This document shows, piece by piece, positions 56,066 through 63,784 of a stretch of 64,000 bases of DNA (its first letter is position 1; every line of letters starts with the position of its first letter). The notes beneath the pieces were generated by a model. The model did not search any database. It was not told where the DNA came from and saw only the letters and a program-made list of their open reading frames with translations. Position numbers and translations under genes: made by a program. The DNA comes from an uncultured Eudoraea sp. (GTDB lineage: Bacteria > Bacteroidota > Bacteroidia > Flavobacteriales > Flavobacteriaceae). The stretch lies in contig NZ_CAMYIP010000049.1 of the NCBI RefSeq assembly GCF_947258525.1, positions 1 to 64,000 of the forward strand, read 5' to 3'.

Positions 56066-57733
56066 TTAAACGCGGTCTATAGTAAAAACAGAATGCTCCT
56101 GTATTTCTTGCAGCATTTCCTCTTTCCATGACAGGATTTTTGAATCATCCAATTTAAAAATTGATTTAAATTCATCCAGAATTGGATCCAATAGAAAAGG
56201 TATGCTTTCAATATCGAAATATAAACGTCCTGTTCTTCGAATAAAAAAGTCCATAGGGGTAGCTATCATTTCATAATTAATTCCATAATGCAGTTCGGCT
56301 TTGGCCATTCTTATGTAAGGATCCTTATCTTTTTGAATGGAATAATCCTCTAAAATAGTGTCAGTCTGCTTCCCATAGGTTGTTACAAGATACCAGGCAT
56401 CATATTCTGTAAAACCATCTTTTTGGATTCGTTCAAATATTTCTGATATATATTTTTTAACGTGTTTAAATTTTTTGAAATCATTTCCACATAAAGGAAT
56501 ATCATCCGTTGTGCATTCATCAAGTTCAATTCCTTCTTCCTCATCCATTTTTTTTGATAACCGGTTGACGACTCTTTCAGCCATCTTTCGATACCCGGTT
56601 AATTTACCTCCTGCTATGCTGATAAGGCCACTGTCTGAAACAAATATTTCATCCTTACGAGATAATTCGGAAGTAGATTTTCCCTCTTCATGGATTAAAG
56701 GTCGTAAACCCGCCCATGAAGAAATAATATCATCCATTTCCAAATTAATTTTAGGAAACATATTATTGACTGCTGAAATTAAATACAATACGTCTGCTAA
56801 ATCGAGTTGTATATTATCTTTATCCTTATCATAGTTAGTATCCGTTGTTCCTACATAGGTAATTTTACCTCTGGGGATAGCAAAAATCATTCGCCCATCA
56901 GGAACATCAAAATACACGGATTGCTTTACAGGTAATTTTTCATGTGGAAATACTAAATGAACCCCTTTCGTAAGATGAAGTCTTTTGCCCTTTTTTGAGT
57001 TATTAATACTTCTTAATTCATCTACCCATGGTCCGGCCGCACTAATAACGTATTTTGATTTAAGCGTAAATTCATTACCTGTCAGACCATCCCTAAAATG
57101 AAGCCCGGAAATAATATCCTCTTCGTAATCAAAAGATGTGACCTCTGCATAATTCAATGCAACAGCCCCAAAAGTAAGACTCGTCTTAATGTTTTCAATG
57201 GTGAGCCTGGAATCATCTGTACGATATTCTGCATAATACCCTGCCCCTTTTAATTTCTTTTTTGGCAATAGGGGCTCCAATTCCAATGCTTCTTTCTTTT
57301 CAAGCATTATACGTTTGTCATCCCCAGCAACCTGCGCTAAAATATCATATACCTTCAACCCAATAGAAGTAAGCCATTTTCCGTATGACCCGCCATCAAT
57401 CAAAGGAAGTAGCATTTTTTCAGGAAGCACCAGGTGTGGTGCGAGTTTATGAACAATAGCCCTTTCAGATCCTACTTCTTTTACTAACCAAAAATCAAAT
57501 TGCTTAAGATACCTGAGACCGCCATGAATTAACTTTGTAGATTTACTGCTGGAACCTGAGGCAAAATCCCCTTTTTCCAGTAATGCCACTTTTAGTCCTC
57601 TGGAAGCTGCGTCCAGGGCAATACCTCCTCCGGTTATTCCTCCTCCAATTATTACAAGGTCAAATTTGGTTCTGGCCAGGTTTTGAATGATTTTATTCCT
57701 GTCAAGGTTTGAAAATCGTATATTCTCGCTCAT
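56066..57733 (-). CDS. glpD: FAD-dependent glycerol-3-phosphate dehydrogenase
   Basis: Oxidises glycerol-3-phosphate to DHAP at the inner membrane, feeding electrons to quinone. 555 residues. FAD site DLVIIGGGITGGGIALDAAS and RGLKVALLEKGDFASGSSSKSTKLIHGGLRYL, LTKGVHLVFPHEKLP, IFAIPRGKITYVGTTDTNYDKD, and the C-terminal cap domain (YGKQTDTILEDYSIQKDKDPY). Convergent with the Gfo/Idh/MocA gene (8 bp). Opposes gpsA metabolically. Confidence 0.95.
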   Translation of the reverse strand: MSENIRFSNLDRNKIIQNLARTKFDLVIIGGGITGGGIALDAASRGLKVALLEKGDFASGSSSKSTKLIHGGLRYLKQFDFWLVKEVGSERAIVHKLAPHLVLPEKMLLPLIDGGSYGKWLTSIGLKVYDILAQVAGDDKRIMLEKKEALELEPLLPKKKLKGAGYYAEYRTDDSRLTIENIKTSLTFGAVALNYAEVTSFDYEEDIISGLHFRDGLTGNEFTLKSKYVISAAGPWVDELRSINNSKKGKRLHLTKGVHLVFPHEKLPVKQSVYFDVPDGRMIFAIPRGKITYVGTTDTNYDKDKDNIQLDLADVLYLISAVNNMFPKINLEMDDIISSWAGLRPLIHEEGKSTSELSRKDEIFVSDSGLISIAGGKLTGYRKMAERVVNRLSKKMDEEEGIELDECTTDDIPLCGNDFKKFKHVKKYISEIFERIQKDGFTEYDAWYLVTTYGKQTDTILEDYSIQKDKDPYIRMAKAELHYGINYEMIATPMDFFIRRTGRLYFDIESIPFLLDPILDEFKSIFKLDDSKILSWKEEMLQEIQEHSVFTIDRV

Positions 57734-57768
57734 GCTATTTGCTTTTCAATAATTCCTTAACCTAATTA

Positions 57769-57776
57769 CAAATGTA
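57769..57776 (-). promoter_or_regulatory. -7 box TACATTTG upstream of glpD
   Basis: TAnnTTTG on the minus strand 36 bp before the glpD ATG; a near-TTG (CTG at 57796-57798) sits at about 20-nt spacing. Confidence 0.5.
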
Positions 57777-57878
57777 ACGGTTTATATCTCCTATACAGTT
57801 GCTCCAGTTTTATTCAATTGTTATCATTGAGTATAACTTCTCCTTAAGTATCGGGTAATAAAATAATTATAGCGCGTT

Positions 57879-58187
57879 TTATGATGAGGCAGTAAATTCA
57901 TATTCTCTTTCTACAAGACAGACTCTTATTTTGTACCATTTATACCATTCTTTTTTTCCCATTTCCTGTGCAGCCAAATGTTTGAGGTTGGATTTCCATT
58001 TTGAAATAGATTCCAGGTTTTTCCAATAACTTATTGATATTCCAATTTTGTCTTTAGCACTCTCAAATCCAAGATAGCCCGGTTGATTTTTAGCCAATTC
58101 TTCCATTTGCTTTGCCATTTGGAGATAACCTTTATCCCCGGAAGTTCGCGTGCTGGTAAATATTACGGCATAGTACGGTTTTGTCAT
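57879..58187 (-). CDS. Antibiotic biosynthesis monooxygenase (ABM) family protein
   Basis: 102 residues, the dimeric alpha-beta barrel ABM fold. Typical features: PYYAVIFTSTRTSGDKGYLQMA, MEELAKNQPGYLGFES, ISISYWKNLESISKWKSNLKHL. Such proteins are small quinol/polyketide monooxygenases or haem-degrading enzymes; most are uncharacterised. It lies 6 bp after the hypothetical gene at 58.2-58.5 kb and shares its transcript. Confidence 0.88.
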   Translation of the reverse strand: MTKPYYAVIFTSTRTSGDKGYLQMAKQMEELAKNQPGYLGFESAKDKIGISISYWKNLESISKWKSNLKHLAAQEMGKKEWYKWYKIRVCLVEREYEFTASS

Positions 58188-58193
58188 GATTGT

Positions 58194-58550
58194 TTATAAA
58201 ATGAAAGCGCGTTCTACGAAATAATTTACAATAGCTTCTTTCATTAAGACAGATTGTTCTCCTGCTTTTAAAGGAGGAAGTGTTTCCTTTACAATATAAT
58301 GGGGCCAACCTTCTTCGTCAAAAAACTCAAACTCGTAATATCCGTAAGGCTCCAATAATTTGCAAATGGCTATATGCATCAGATTAACTTTCTCTTCTTT
58401 TTTATAGGTTCTGTGATATTGGCCTAGTTCCTGGATGCCAATAAGGTAAATGATCCCATCTATGTCCATTGGATCTCCATCGGAAAACTTAGCAGACAAT
58501 TTCACAATGAGCTCTTCCCACCTATCCTTTAATTGACTGTCTCTACTCAC
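58194..58550 (-). CDS. Conserved hypothetical protein
   Basis: 118 residues from a GTG at 58550. Mostly helical and acidic, with the conserved-looking segments DRWEELIVKLSAKFSDGDP, IDGIIYLIGIQELGQYHRTY and LLEPYGYYEFEFFDEEGWPHY. No signal peptide or motif; probably cytoplasmic. I recognise it only as a flavobacterial family of unknown function. Followed 6 bp later by the ABM gene. Confidence 0.8.
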   Translation of the reverse strand: MSRDSQLKDRWEELIVKLSAKFSDGDPMDIDGIIYLIGIQELGQYHRTYKKEEKVNLMHIAICKLLEPYGYYEFEFFDEEGWPHYIVKETLPPLKAGEQSVLMKEAIVNYFVERAFIL

Positions 58551-58632
58551 TTTTTTGATCGAAAAAGATTAAAAATTATAATAAACCCTAAACCCTTATT
58601 GAGGTAAAAATCAAAGGTACAAATCAAAATTC

Positions 58633-58640
58633 TATATTTG
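58633..58640 (+). promoter_or_regulatory. -7 box TATATTTG before the cvpA-like gene
   Basis: TAnnTTTG on the plus strand 15 bp upstream of the favoured GTG start (58656). No TTG at 19-21 nt. If used, the TTG at 58638 cannot be the start codon, which supports choosing the GTG. Confidence 0.45.
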
Positions 58641-58655
58641 TGCAAACAATTTTCT

Positions 58656-59150
58656 GTGAATATTCTTGATATTATTTTGGGGTTATTTCTGGTATATGGC
58701 CTTTATAAAGGACTAAAAAATGGACTCTTTGTTGAAATCGCCTCACTTGCCGCCATCATTATCGGGCTTTATGGCGCAATTAAATTTTCTTACTTAACCG
58801 GTAGCTACCTTTCTCAAAACATGGATTGGAATGAAAATTACATAAAAATAGCGGCGTTCATAATTACTTTTCTGGCCATAGTGATTCTGGTAAATATGGC
58901 TGGTAAGATACTTACCAAAATTGCAGATTTTGCTATGCTCGGATTACTAAATAAAATTGCCGGTGGTTTATTTGGGATATTAAAGACAGCGGTTATTCTT
59001 GGTACTCTGTTGTATTTTATTGAAAGTGCAAGTTCATCATTTAATCTAATTGAAAATAATACCGTTAAAGAATCTGTTCTTTATAAACCTGTAAGAGATA
59101 TTGGGGCCCTGGTTTTTGGTAACATAATAGAGGTATTTCAGGACGGATAA
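58656..59150 (+). CDS. CvpA-family membrane protein
   Basis: About 164 residues, four membrane helices (about 6-22, 30-48, 64-84, 105-125), with the family start NILDIILGLFLVYGLYKGLKNG, FVEIASLAAIIIGLYGAI, and LNKIAGGLFGILKTAVILGTLLYF. CvpA proteins influence envelope integrity and colicin V production in E. coli; molecular role unclear. GTG at 58656 gives the usual N-terminus; the TTG at 58638 lies inside a promoter-like box. Confidence 0.9.
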   Translation: MNILDIILGLFLVYGLYKGLKNGLFVEIASLAAIIIGLYGAIKFSYLTGSYLSQNMDWNENYIKIAAFIITFLAIVILVNMAGKILTKIADFAMLGLLNKIAGGLFGILKTAVILGTLLYFIESASSSFNLIENNTVKESVLYKPVRDIGALVFGNIIEVFQDG

Positions 59151-59297
59151 TTGGTAAAAAGTGCAGTTCATCGAAAAAAAAGGGTTTTTCATGCGCTCTT
59201 TTCATAATTTCTTTAATATTACAAGGATGATCCTTTTAATAAGGATCTTAGAGAACACCCCACTCTTCCTTTACCCTACTTACAGATAGAACACTAT

Positions 59298-59774
59298 ATG
59301 AAAATGAGATTGCCTATAGCATTCTCGGTTTTATTTGTATTGTTGGCTGGATCTTGTAGCACAGAGTCCATAGAAAATACGAATATTCCGAGTTCTGAAA
59401 ATGCCGTTTTGGTTGAACAGGCCCTTTTGGATATTGTTAATGACCATAGAATTAATCTTGGTTATTCATCATTACTCTTTAGCCAAGTAGCTTATGAGTA
59501 TGCCAATACGCATACCGATTATATGATCGCTAAAGGCAGTTTAAGTCACGATAACTTTAGCTCAAGAGCCTCCAAAATTTCTAGCGAAGTCAATGCAGAA
59601 TACGTGGCTGAAAATGTTGCTAAAGATTACCCAGATGCCGCTGCAGCCTTGGAAAATTGGCTCCAGAGCCCTAATCATCGCAAAACTATTGAAGGTGAAT
59701 TTACACATACGGCCGTAAGCGTAAAAAAAGACGCCAGCGGAAAACTCTATTTTACCCAGTTGTTCTACCGTTAA
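59298..59774 (+). CDS. CAP/SCP-domain lipoprotein
   Basis: 158 residues with lipobox LAGSC (Cys about 20) and one CAP (CRISP/PR-1) domain: LLDIVNDHRINLGYSSLLFS, YANTHTDYMIAKGSLSHDNF, VAENVAKDYPDAAAALENWL, NHRKTIEGEFTHTAVSV. The His/Glu cleft (HTDY ... AEN ... THTA) is present. CAP proteins bind lipids or have protease-like clefts; role unknown here. Single gene. Confidence 0.92.
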   Translation: MKMRLPIAFSVLFVLLAGSCSTESIENTNIPSSENAVLVEQALLDIVNDHRINLGYSSLLFSQVAYEYANTHTDYMIAKGSLSHDNFSSRASKISSEVNAEYVAENVAKDYPDAAAALENWLQSPNHRKTIEGEFTHTAVSVKKDASGKLYFTQLFYR

Positions 59775-59800
59775 TCTAATCCGGAAAAATTTCTTTTATT

Positions 59801-59808
59801 ACATTTGA
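59801..59808 (+). promoter_or_regulatory. -7 box TACATTTG upstream of the 3-hydroxyanthranilate dioxygenase gene
   Basis: TAnnTTTG on the plus strand, giving a leader of about 50 nt. No TTG at ideal spacing. Confidence 0.4.
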
Positions 59809-59862
59809 TAGGTAGTATTACTTTTAATACCATCAAAAAAACTCATTAATAATTTGAAAACA

Positions 59863-60408
59863 ATGTCCATTAAACCTCCTTTTAATCTTAACAAGTGGAT
59901 TGAAGAAAACAGAGACTTATTAAAACCCCCTGTTGGAAATAAGAATTTATACAAAGATGCAGGAGACTATATAGTAATGATCGTTGCCGGGCCCAATGCG
60001 CGAAAAGATTATCACTACAATGAAACTGAGGAACTTTTTTTTCAGTTGGAAGGCAATATCGAAGTCCATATACAGGAAGACAGACAAAAAAAAACAATGA
60101 AACTGGGGCCTGGTGATATGTACTTACATCCTGCAAAAGTCCCGCACTCTCCTGTTAGGTACGAGGGCTCCATTGGTTTGGTAATAGAGCTTAAGCGCGA
60201 TCATTTGCAAATGAAGGACGGCCTTCTTTGGTTTTGCGATAATTGCAACCACAAACTTTACGAAATATACTTTACTTTACATGACATTGAAAAAGACTTT
60301 TTATCACATTTTACACATTTCTATGGTTCTGAAGAGTTAAGGACTTGCGATAATTGTGGAACCGTTATGCCGGTTGATGATAGGTTTACGGCAAAGGAAG
60401 AAAGATAA
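59863..60408 (+). CDS. nbaC: 3-hydroxyanthranilate 3,4-dioxygenase
   Basis: Fe(II) cupin that opens 3-hydroxyanthranilate to aminocarboxymuconate semialdehyde in the kynurenine pathway (quinolinate/NAD or catabolic branch). 181 residues from ATG at 59863 (MSIKPPFNLNKWIEENR); the TTG at 59854 is not needed. Iron ligands HYNETEELFFQLEG (His, Glu) and LHPAKVPHSPVR (His). The C-terminal rubredoxin-like Cys pairs CDNCNHKLYE and CDNCGTVMP are intact. Operon with DUF1304. Confidence 0.96.
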   Translation: MSIKPPFNLNKWIEENRDLLKPPVGNKNLYKDAGDYIVMIVAGPNARKDYHYNETEELFFQLEGNIEVHIQEDRQKKTMKLGPGDMYLHPAKVPHSPVRYEGSIGLVIELKRDHLQMKDGLLWFCDNCNHKLYEIYFTLHDIEKDFLSHFTHFYGSEELRTCDNCGTVMPVDDRFTAKEER

Positions 60409-60411
60409 TAA

Positions 60412-60780
60412 ATGAAACTTACAATTACCATTTTAATTGCGCTTGTGGCAGGACTACATCTGTATTTTCTTTGGTTCGAGATGTTTGCCTGGACTACCAG
60501 GGGTAAAAAAATCTTTAAAAAATTTCCTAAAGACATGTTCGAACCGACAAAATCTCTTGCTGCAAACCAGGGTCTCTACAACGGATTTTTGGCTGCCGGC
60601 CTAATTTGGACATTTATTATTCAGGATACTTTTTGGAGTACAAATATTTCTGTTTTTTTCCTAAGCTGTGTTGCAATTGCAGGTATTTATGGAGCTTTTA
60701 CTGCCGACAAAAAAATCTTCTTTGTGCAGGCTCTACCTGCGTTAATTGCGCTGCTCCTAATCTTTATTAACCGGGTCTAA
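60412..60780 (+). CDS. DUF1304 membrane protein
   Basis: 122 residues, four membrane helices. Family motifs LVAGLHLYFLWFEMFAWTT, SLAANQGLYNGFLAAGLIW, and SCVAIAGIYGAFTADKKIF. Function unknown. It begins 3 bp after the dioxygenase stop codon, so it is cotranscribed, though a pathway role is not known. Confidence 0.9.
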   Translation: MKLTITILIALVAGLHLYFLWFEMFAWTTRGKKIFKKFPKDMFEPTKSLAANQGLYNGFLAAGLIWTFIIQDTFWSTNISVFFLSCVAIAGIYGAFTADKKIFFVQALPALIALLLIFINRV

Positions 60781-60819
60781 GATTCCATAACTTTCGGGTA
60801 ACATCATCACTATTATTTG

Positions 60820-60827
60820 TAGCTTTG
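60820..60827 (+). promoter_or_regulatory. -7 box TAGCTTTG upstream of the ALDH gene
   Basis: TAnnTTTG on the plus strand 37 bp before the ATG; no TTG at the expected spacing. Confidence 0.4.
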
Positions 60828-60863
60828 TCATAATCTAACAAATTATGTTTTAAAAGTTATAAA

Positions 60864-62417
60864 ATGACATTAGTTGCCACGGATTTTGGAATAGACCAAG
60901 CATTAGAAAAATTAGGGATCAAGGAAATCAATAATGGTACCTCAACAGGATCTGATTATTTTTCATCAGGGGAAATTATTGACTCCTATTCCCCGGTAGA
61001 TGGGGCTTTAATTGCTAAAGTTAAATCCACCTCCTTAGATGATTATGAAAAAGTTATGGAAACGGCCACTGAGGCCTTTCAAATCTGGCGAAAAAAACCT
61101 GCTCCTCAAAGGGGCGAAATTATTCGTCAGTTTGGAGATAAACTGCGTGAACTAAAAGAACCTTTAGGTAAGTTAGTCTCTTATGAAATGGGAAAATCGT
61201 ATCAGGAAGGTCTTGGCGAAGTTCAGGAAATGATAGATATATGTGATTTCGCAGTTGGCCTTTCGCGGCAATTACACGGACTTACCATGCATTCGGAAAG
61301 ACCCGGGCATCGCATGTATGAGCAATACCATCCCTTAGGTATTGTAGGTATTATCTCTGCTTTTAATTTCCCAGTGGCAGTGTGGGCCTGGAATACAGCA
61401 CTTGCATGGATTTGTGGGGATGTTTGTGTCTGGAAACCATCAGAAAAAACACCACTTTGTGGCATAGCTTGTCAAAATATAGCTGCTGAAGTGTTCAAAG
61501 CTAATGGACTCCCAGAAGGAATCTCCTGTTTAATAAACGGCGATTACAAAGTTGGAGAAATGATGACAACTGACAAAAGAATCCCTTTGATTTCCGCTAC
61601 AGGTTCTATTCGCATGGGAAAAATTGTTGCACAAGCCGTTGCCGCAAGACTTGGCAAATCGCTCCTTGAATTGGGCGGCAATAATGCCATCATCGTTACC
61701 CCTGATGCAGATTTAAAAATGACGGTTATTGGAGCTGTATTCGGTGCGGTTGGTACCGCTGGTCAGCGATGTACTTCTACAAGAAGACTTATCATCCACG
61801 AATCTATTTACGATAAGTTAAAAGATTCTATTGTTACTGCTTATGAGCAACTGCGAATTGGAAACCCGCTGGATGAGAATAATCATGTGGGGCCGTTAAT
61901 AGATAAAGATGCCGTAGCCATGTACAAAGAAGCTCTGGAGAAAGTGGTAGAAGAAGGTGGAAATCTTATTGTGGAAGGCGGTGTTTTGGAAGGCGAAGGT
62001 TATGAAAGTGGTTGTTATGTATATCCGGCCATAGCCGAAGCCAACAATAACTATGAAATAGTACAGCATGAAACATTTGCACCCATCCTTTATTTGTTAA
62101 AATATTCAGGTGATGTAGAAAATGCGATAAAAATTCAGAATAATGTTGTTCAGGGACTTTCCTCCGCCATTATGACCAATAATTTACGAGAAGCCGAAAA
62201 TTTTCTTTCTGCAGCTGGCAGCGATTGCGGTATAGCCAATGTAAATATTGGTACTTCGGGTGCTGAAATTGGGGGCGCTTTTGGAGGTGAAAAGGAGACC
62301 GGAGGTGGTCGTGAAAGTGGTTCCGACGCCTGGAAAATATATATGCGGAGACAAACCAACACTATTAACTTTACTACAGAATTACCTTTAGCACAGGGTA
62401 TAAAATTTGATCTTTAG
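60864..62417 (+). CDS. Aldehyde dehydrogenase, ALDH7 (aminoadipate-semialdehyde) type
   Basis: 517 residues. NAD(P) aldehyde oxidation, most probably alpha-aminoadipate semialdehyde / piperideine-6-carboxylate in lysine breakdown. The ALDH7/AmaB signature is the N-terminal EVQEMIDICDFAVGLSRQLHG with MHSERPGHRMYEQYHPLGIV. Catalytic Glu in LLELGGNNAIIV (about 273), Cys in GTAGQRCTSTRRLI (about 309); cofactor IISAFNFPVAVWAWNT, SATGSIRMGK. Family assignment is confident; substrate is inferred. Confidence 0.93.
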   Translation: MTLVATDFGIDQALEKLGIKEINNGTSTGSDYFSSGEIIDSYSPVDGALIAKVKSTSLDDYEKVMETATEAFQIWRKKPAPQRGEIIRQFGDKLRELKEPLGKLVSYEMGKSYQEGLGEVQEMIDICDFAVGLSRQLHGLTMHSERPGHRMYEQYHPLGIVGIISAFNFPVAVWAWNTALAWICGDVCVWKPSEKTPLCGIACQNIAAEVFKANGLPEGISCLINGDYKVGEMMTTDKRIPLISATGSIRMGKIVAQAVAARLGKSLLELGGNNAIIVTPDADLKMTVIGAVFGAVGTAGQRCTSTRRLIIHESIYDKLKDSIVTAYEQLRIGNPLDENNHVGPLIDKDAVAMYKEALEKVVEEGGNLIVEGGVLEGEGYESGCYVYPAIAEANNNYEIVQHETFAPILYLLKYSGDVENAIKIQNNVVQGLSSAIMTNNLREAENFLSAAGSDCGIANVNIGTSGAEIGGAFGGEKETGGGRESGSDAWKIYMRRQTNTINFTTELPLAQGIKFDL

Positions 62418-62644
62418 AGATAATAATCCTTACATTGATTTTAGCTGCTTCATTAAATGAAAAATGAATCGGATTGGAGTTCCTGTAAGTGTTTAATAAA
62501 AAAAGCAAAATTTAATTATTTCATTCGAACTCCTTAGGCAAATTCATTCTTAAAATACAACTTCTCTCCTGGAGAAAATCTTTACAATATTGTCAGTTGT
62601 AAAAAATAAAAATTTGGAAGATTGAATTGAATAATCTGAACACT

Positions 62645-62700
62645 AAAAAAACCGCTGCTATTAATAGAATAAATAACAACGGGATTCTTAATTAACTAAA
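62645..62700 (-). ncRNA. Minus-strand hairpin with U7 tail, third copy of the element (degenerate motif)
   Basis: Stem 62652-62662 with 62672-62682, 11 bp; two irregular pairs are both G-U on the minus strand but both C-A mismatches on the plus strand, and seven U follow on the minus strand (62651-62645). The adjacent AACTAAA (62694-62700) matches only part of the 17-nt motif. No minus-strand gene lies upstream. Confidence 0.5.
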
Positions 62701-62718
62701 CTAATTCAAACTATTAGT

Positions 62719-62780
62719 AAGCAGCAATAGAGCAATGTTTCAATACCGGTGCCTCGCCGGTAGAAATTGCGTTGCAGCTT
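62719..62780. ncRNA. Long imperfect hairpin, candidate structured RNA
   Basis: Nested pairing: AAGC/GCTT, GCAA/TTGC (62719-62727 with 62772-62780, one A-A mismatch), GCAAT/ATTGC (62732-62736 with 62766-62770), TTxC/GAA, and a 6-bp TACCGG/CCGGTA apex (62744-62749 with 62757-62762) with 7-nt loop. About 23 base pairs with small bulges. No U-run follows on the plus strand. On the minus strand it would directly precede the 62.65 kb terminator-like hairpin, as one RNA of about 140 nt. Confidence 0.5.
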
Positions 62781-63016
62781 AATTTCAACAAATATCCTAA
62801 ATGGTTGTTTATTTCTAAGCGAGGAAATTATGATTGGTTGTGAAAAGTGTGTAATTGGTAGCTATTTTGCTATGTCCTGTATTTGTTTTAGGAGGAAACA
62901 TCTTAGTCATTATTAGAAGATTAACCAGATAGTGTAGGGTATTTAGCCCATCTGTTTTAACAAAATTTAAGATTTTTTTAATACATTGTATTCAGAACGA
63001 CAAATTACCAATTACC

Positions 63017-63217
63017 ATGACAAAAAAGACAACCAACTTGCTTGGGATTATAATTACCATTTTGGCAGGTATTTATTTTTTTGTAATGTATTGCAGTCAA
63101 TGTGGATTAGATGACGACTTTGCCACTCTTCACAATGAAGATTCTTCTGTTGTAAATAACACAATGAATCCAGAAACAATTGAAAAAAGCAAGCAAGAAT
63201 TTTTATATAAGAACTAA
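63017..63217 (+). CDS. Small single-pass membrane protein
   Basis: 66 residues with one helix (NLLGIIITILAGIYFFVMYC, about 7-26) then a polar acidic tail. The opening KKTTNLLGIIITILAG is familiar from small proteins encoded beside helix-hairpin-helix or OmpA envelope genes in Bacteroidota. Two Cys (CSQC) follow the helix. Function unknown. Cotranscribed with the next gene, 13 bp downstream. Confidence 0.75.
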   Translation: MTKKTTNLLGIIITILAGIYFFVMYCSQCGLDDDFATLHNEDSSVVNNTMNPETIEKSKQEFLYKN

Positions 63218-63230
63218 ATAATATCAACTT

Positions 63231-63752
63231 ATGAATTTGGAAAGTATAAACATCTGGTGTTGGCTCATCCCTATTCTTGTAGGTGTTCTGTGCGCTATTT
63301 TTGGATATTTATTAGGGAAAGGAGGCAATACACCCCTCGACAATTCTGAGCTAATAGAACTAAAGAATCAAAATGCAAAATTAGAAGCTGATCTAGCGGC
63401 ATGTAATAAAAAAGTGGCCGCTGAGAGTTTAGCAATGGTTTCTTCGGAAATTCCTTTTAACAAAAGTGCCGCCAAAGCAGCAATGGGTAAAAACGTAAAA
63501 CTGGATGACCTGAAAATTGTTGAAGGCATAGGTCCTAAGATTGAAGGCCTTTTTCACAATTATGATATAAAAACCTGGAAAGCCTTATCCAAAACTACTG
63601 TTTCAAAATGCCAGCAAGTATTAGACTCAGGGGGTGATCGTTATAAAGTCCATGATCCCGCGTCCTGGCCAATGCAGGCGAAAATGTGTTATGAAGGCAA
63701 GTGGAAAGAATTAAACAAATGGCAGGTAGAACATAAACATGGCAAATTATAA
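63231..63752 (+). CDS. Membrane-anchored protein with COG3743-like helix-hairpin-helix domain
   Basis: 173 residues. N-terminal membrane helix (WCWLIPILVGVLCAIFGYLLG), short coiled coil (ELKNQNAKLEADLAACNKK), and a C-terminal domain with LDDLKIVEGIGPKIEGLFHNY, IKTWKALSKTTV and VHDPASWPMQAKMCYEG. This matches the predicted flap-endonuclease-1-like helix-3-turn-helix proteins, which may bind DNA, but no catalytic residues are proven and the membrane anchor argues for another role. Followed by a bidirectional terminator. Confidence 0.85.
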   Translation: MNLESINIWCWLIPILVGVLCAIFGYLLGKGGNTPLDNSELIELKNQNAKLEADLAACNKKVAAESLAMVSSEIPFNKSAAKAAMGKNVKLDDLKIVEGIGPKIEGLFHNYDIKTWKALSKTTVSKCQQVLDSGGDRYKVHDPASWPMQAKMCYEGKWKELNKWQVEHKHGKL

Positions 63753-63754
63753 TA

Positions 63755-63782
63755 AAAAGACCGGATTATATCCGGTCTTTTT
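63755..63782. terminator. Bidirectional intrinsic terminator
   Basis: AAAAAGACCGGA (from 63755) pairs with TCCGGTCTTTTT (to 63782) around a TTATA loop, with A/T flanks giving U-runs on both strands. It separates the convergent HhH gene and the edge gene. Confidence 0.9.
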
Positions 63783-63784
63783 AT

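Larger units (their letters stand above)
62418..63016. other. 599-bp intergenic region with two RNA-like hairpins
   Basis: Between ALDH7 and the small membrane-protein gene. It contains a minus-strand hairpin with U-tail (62645-62682) and a long imperfect hairpin (62719-62780). A 28-codon Cys-rich ORF (62830-62916) preceded by GAGGAAATT is noted but unsupported. The rest is AT-rich without clear features. Confidence 0.6.

Noticed and set aside
62719..62780. tRNA gene
   Set aside because: Single long hairpin with no cloverleaf arms, TTC loop or CCA.
62830..62916. 28-codon Cys-rich frame (MIGCEKCVIGSYF...) after GAGGAAATT
   Set aside because: Short, unsupported, and Bacteroidota rarely use strong Shine-Dalgarno sites, so the purine run proves little.
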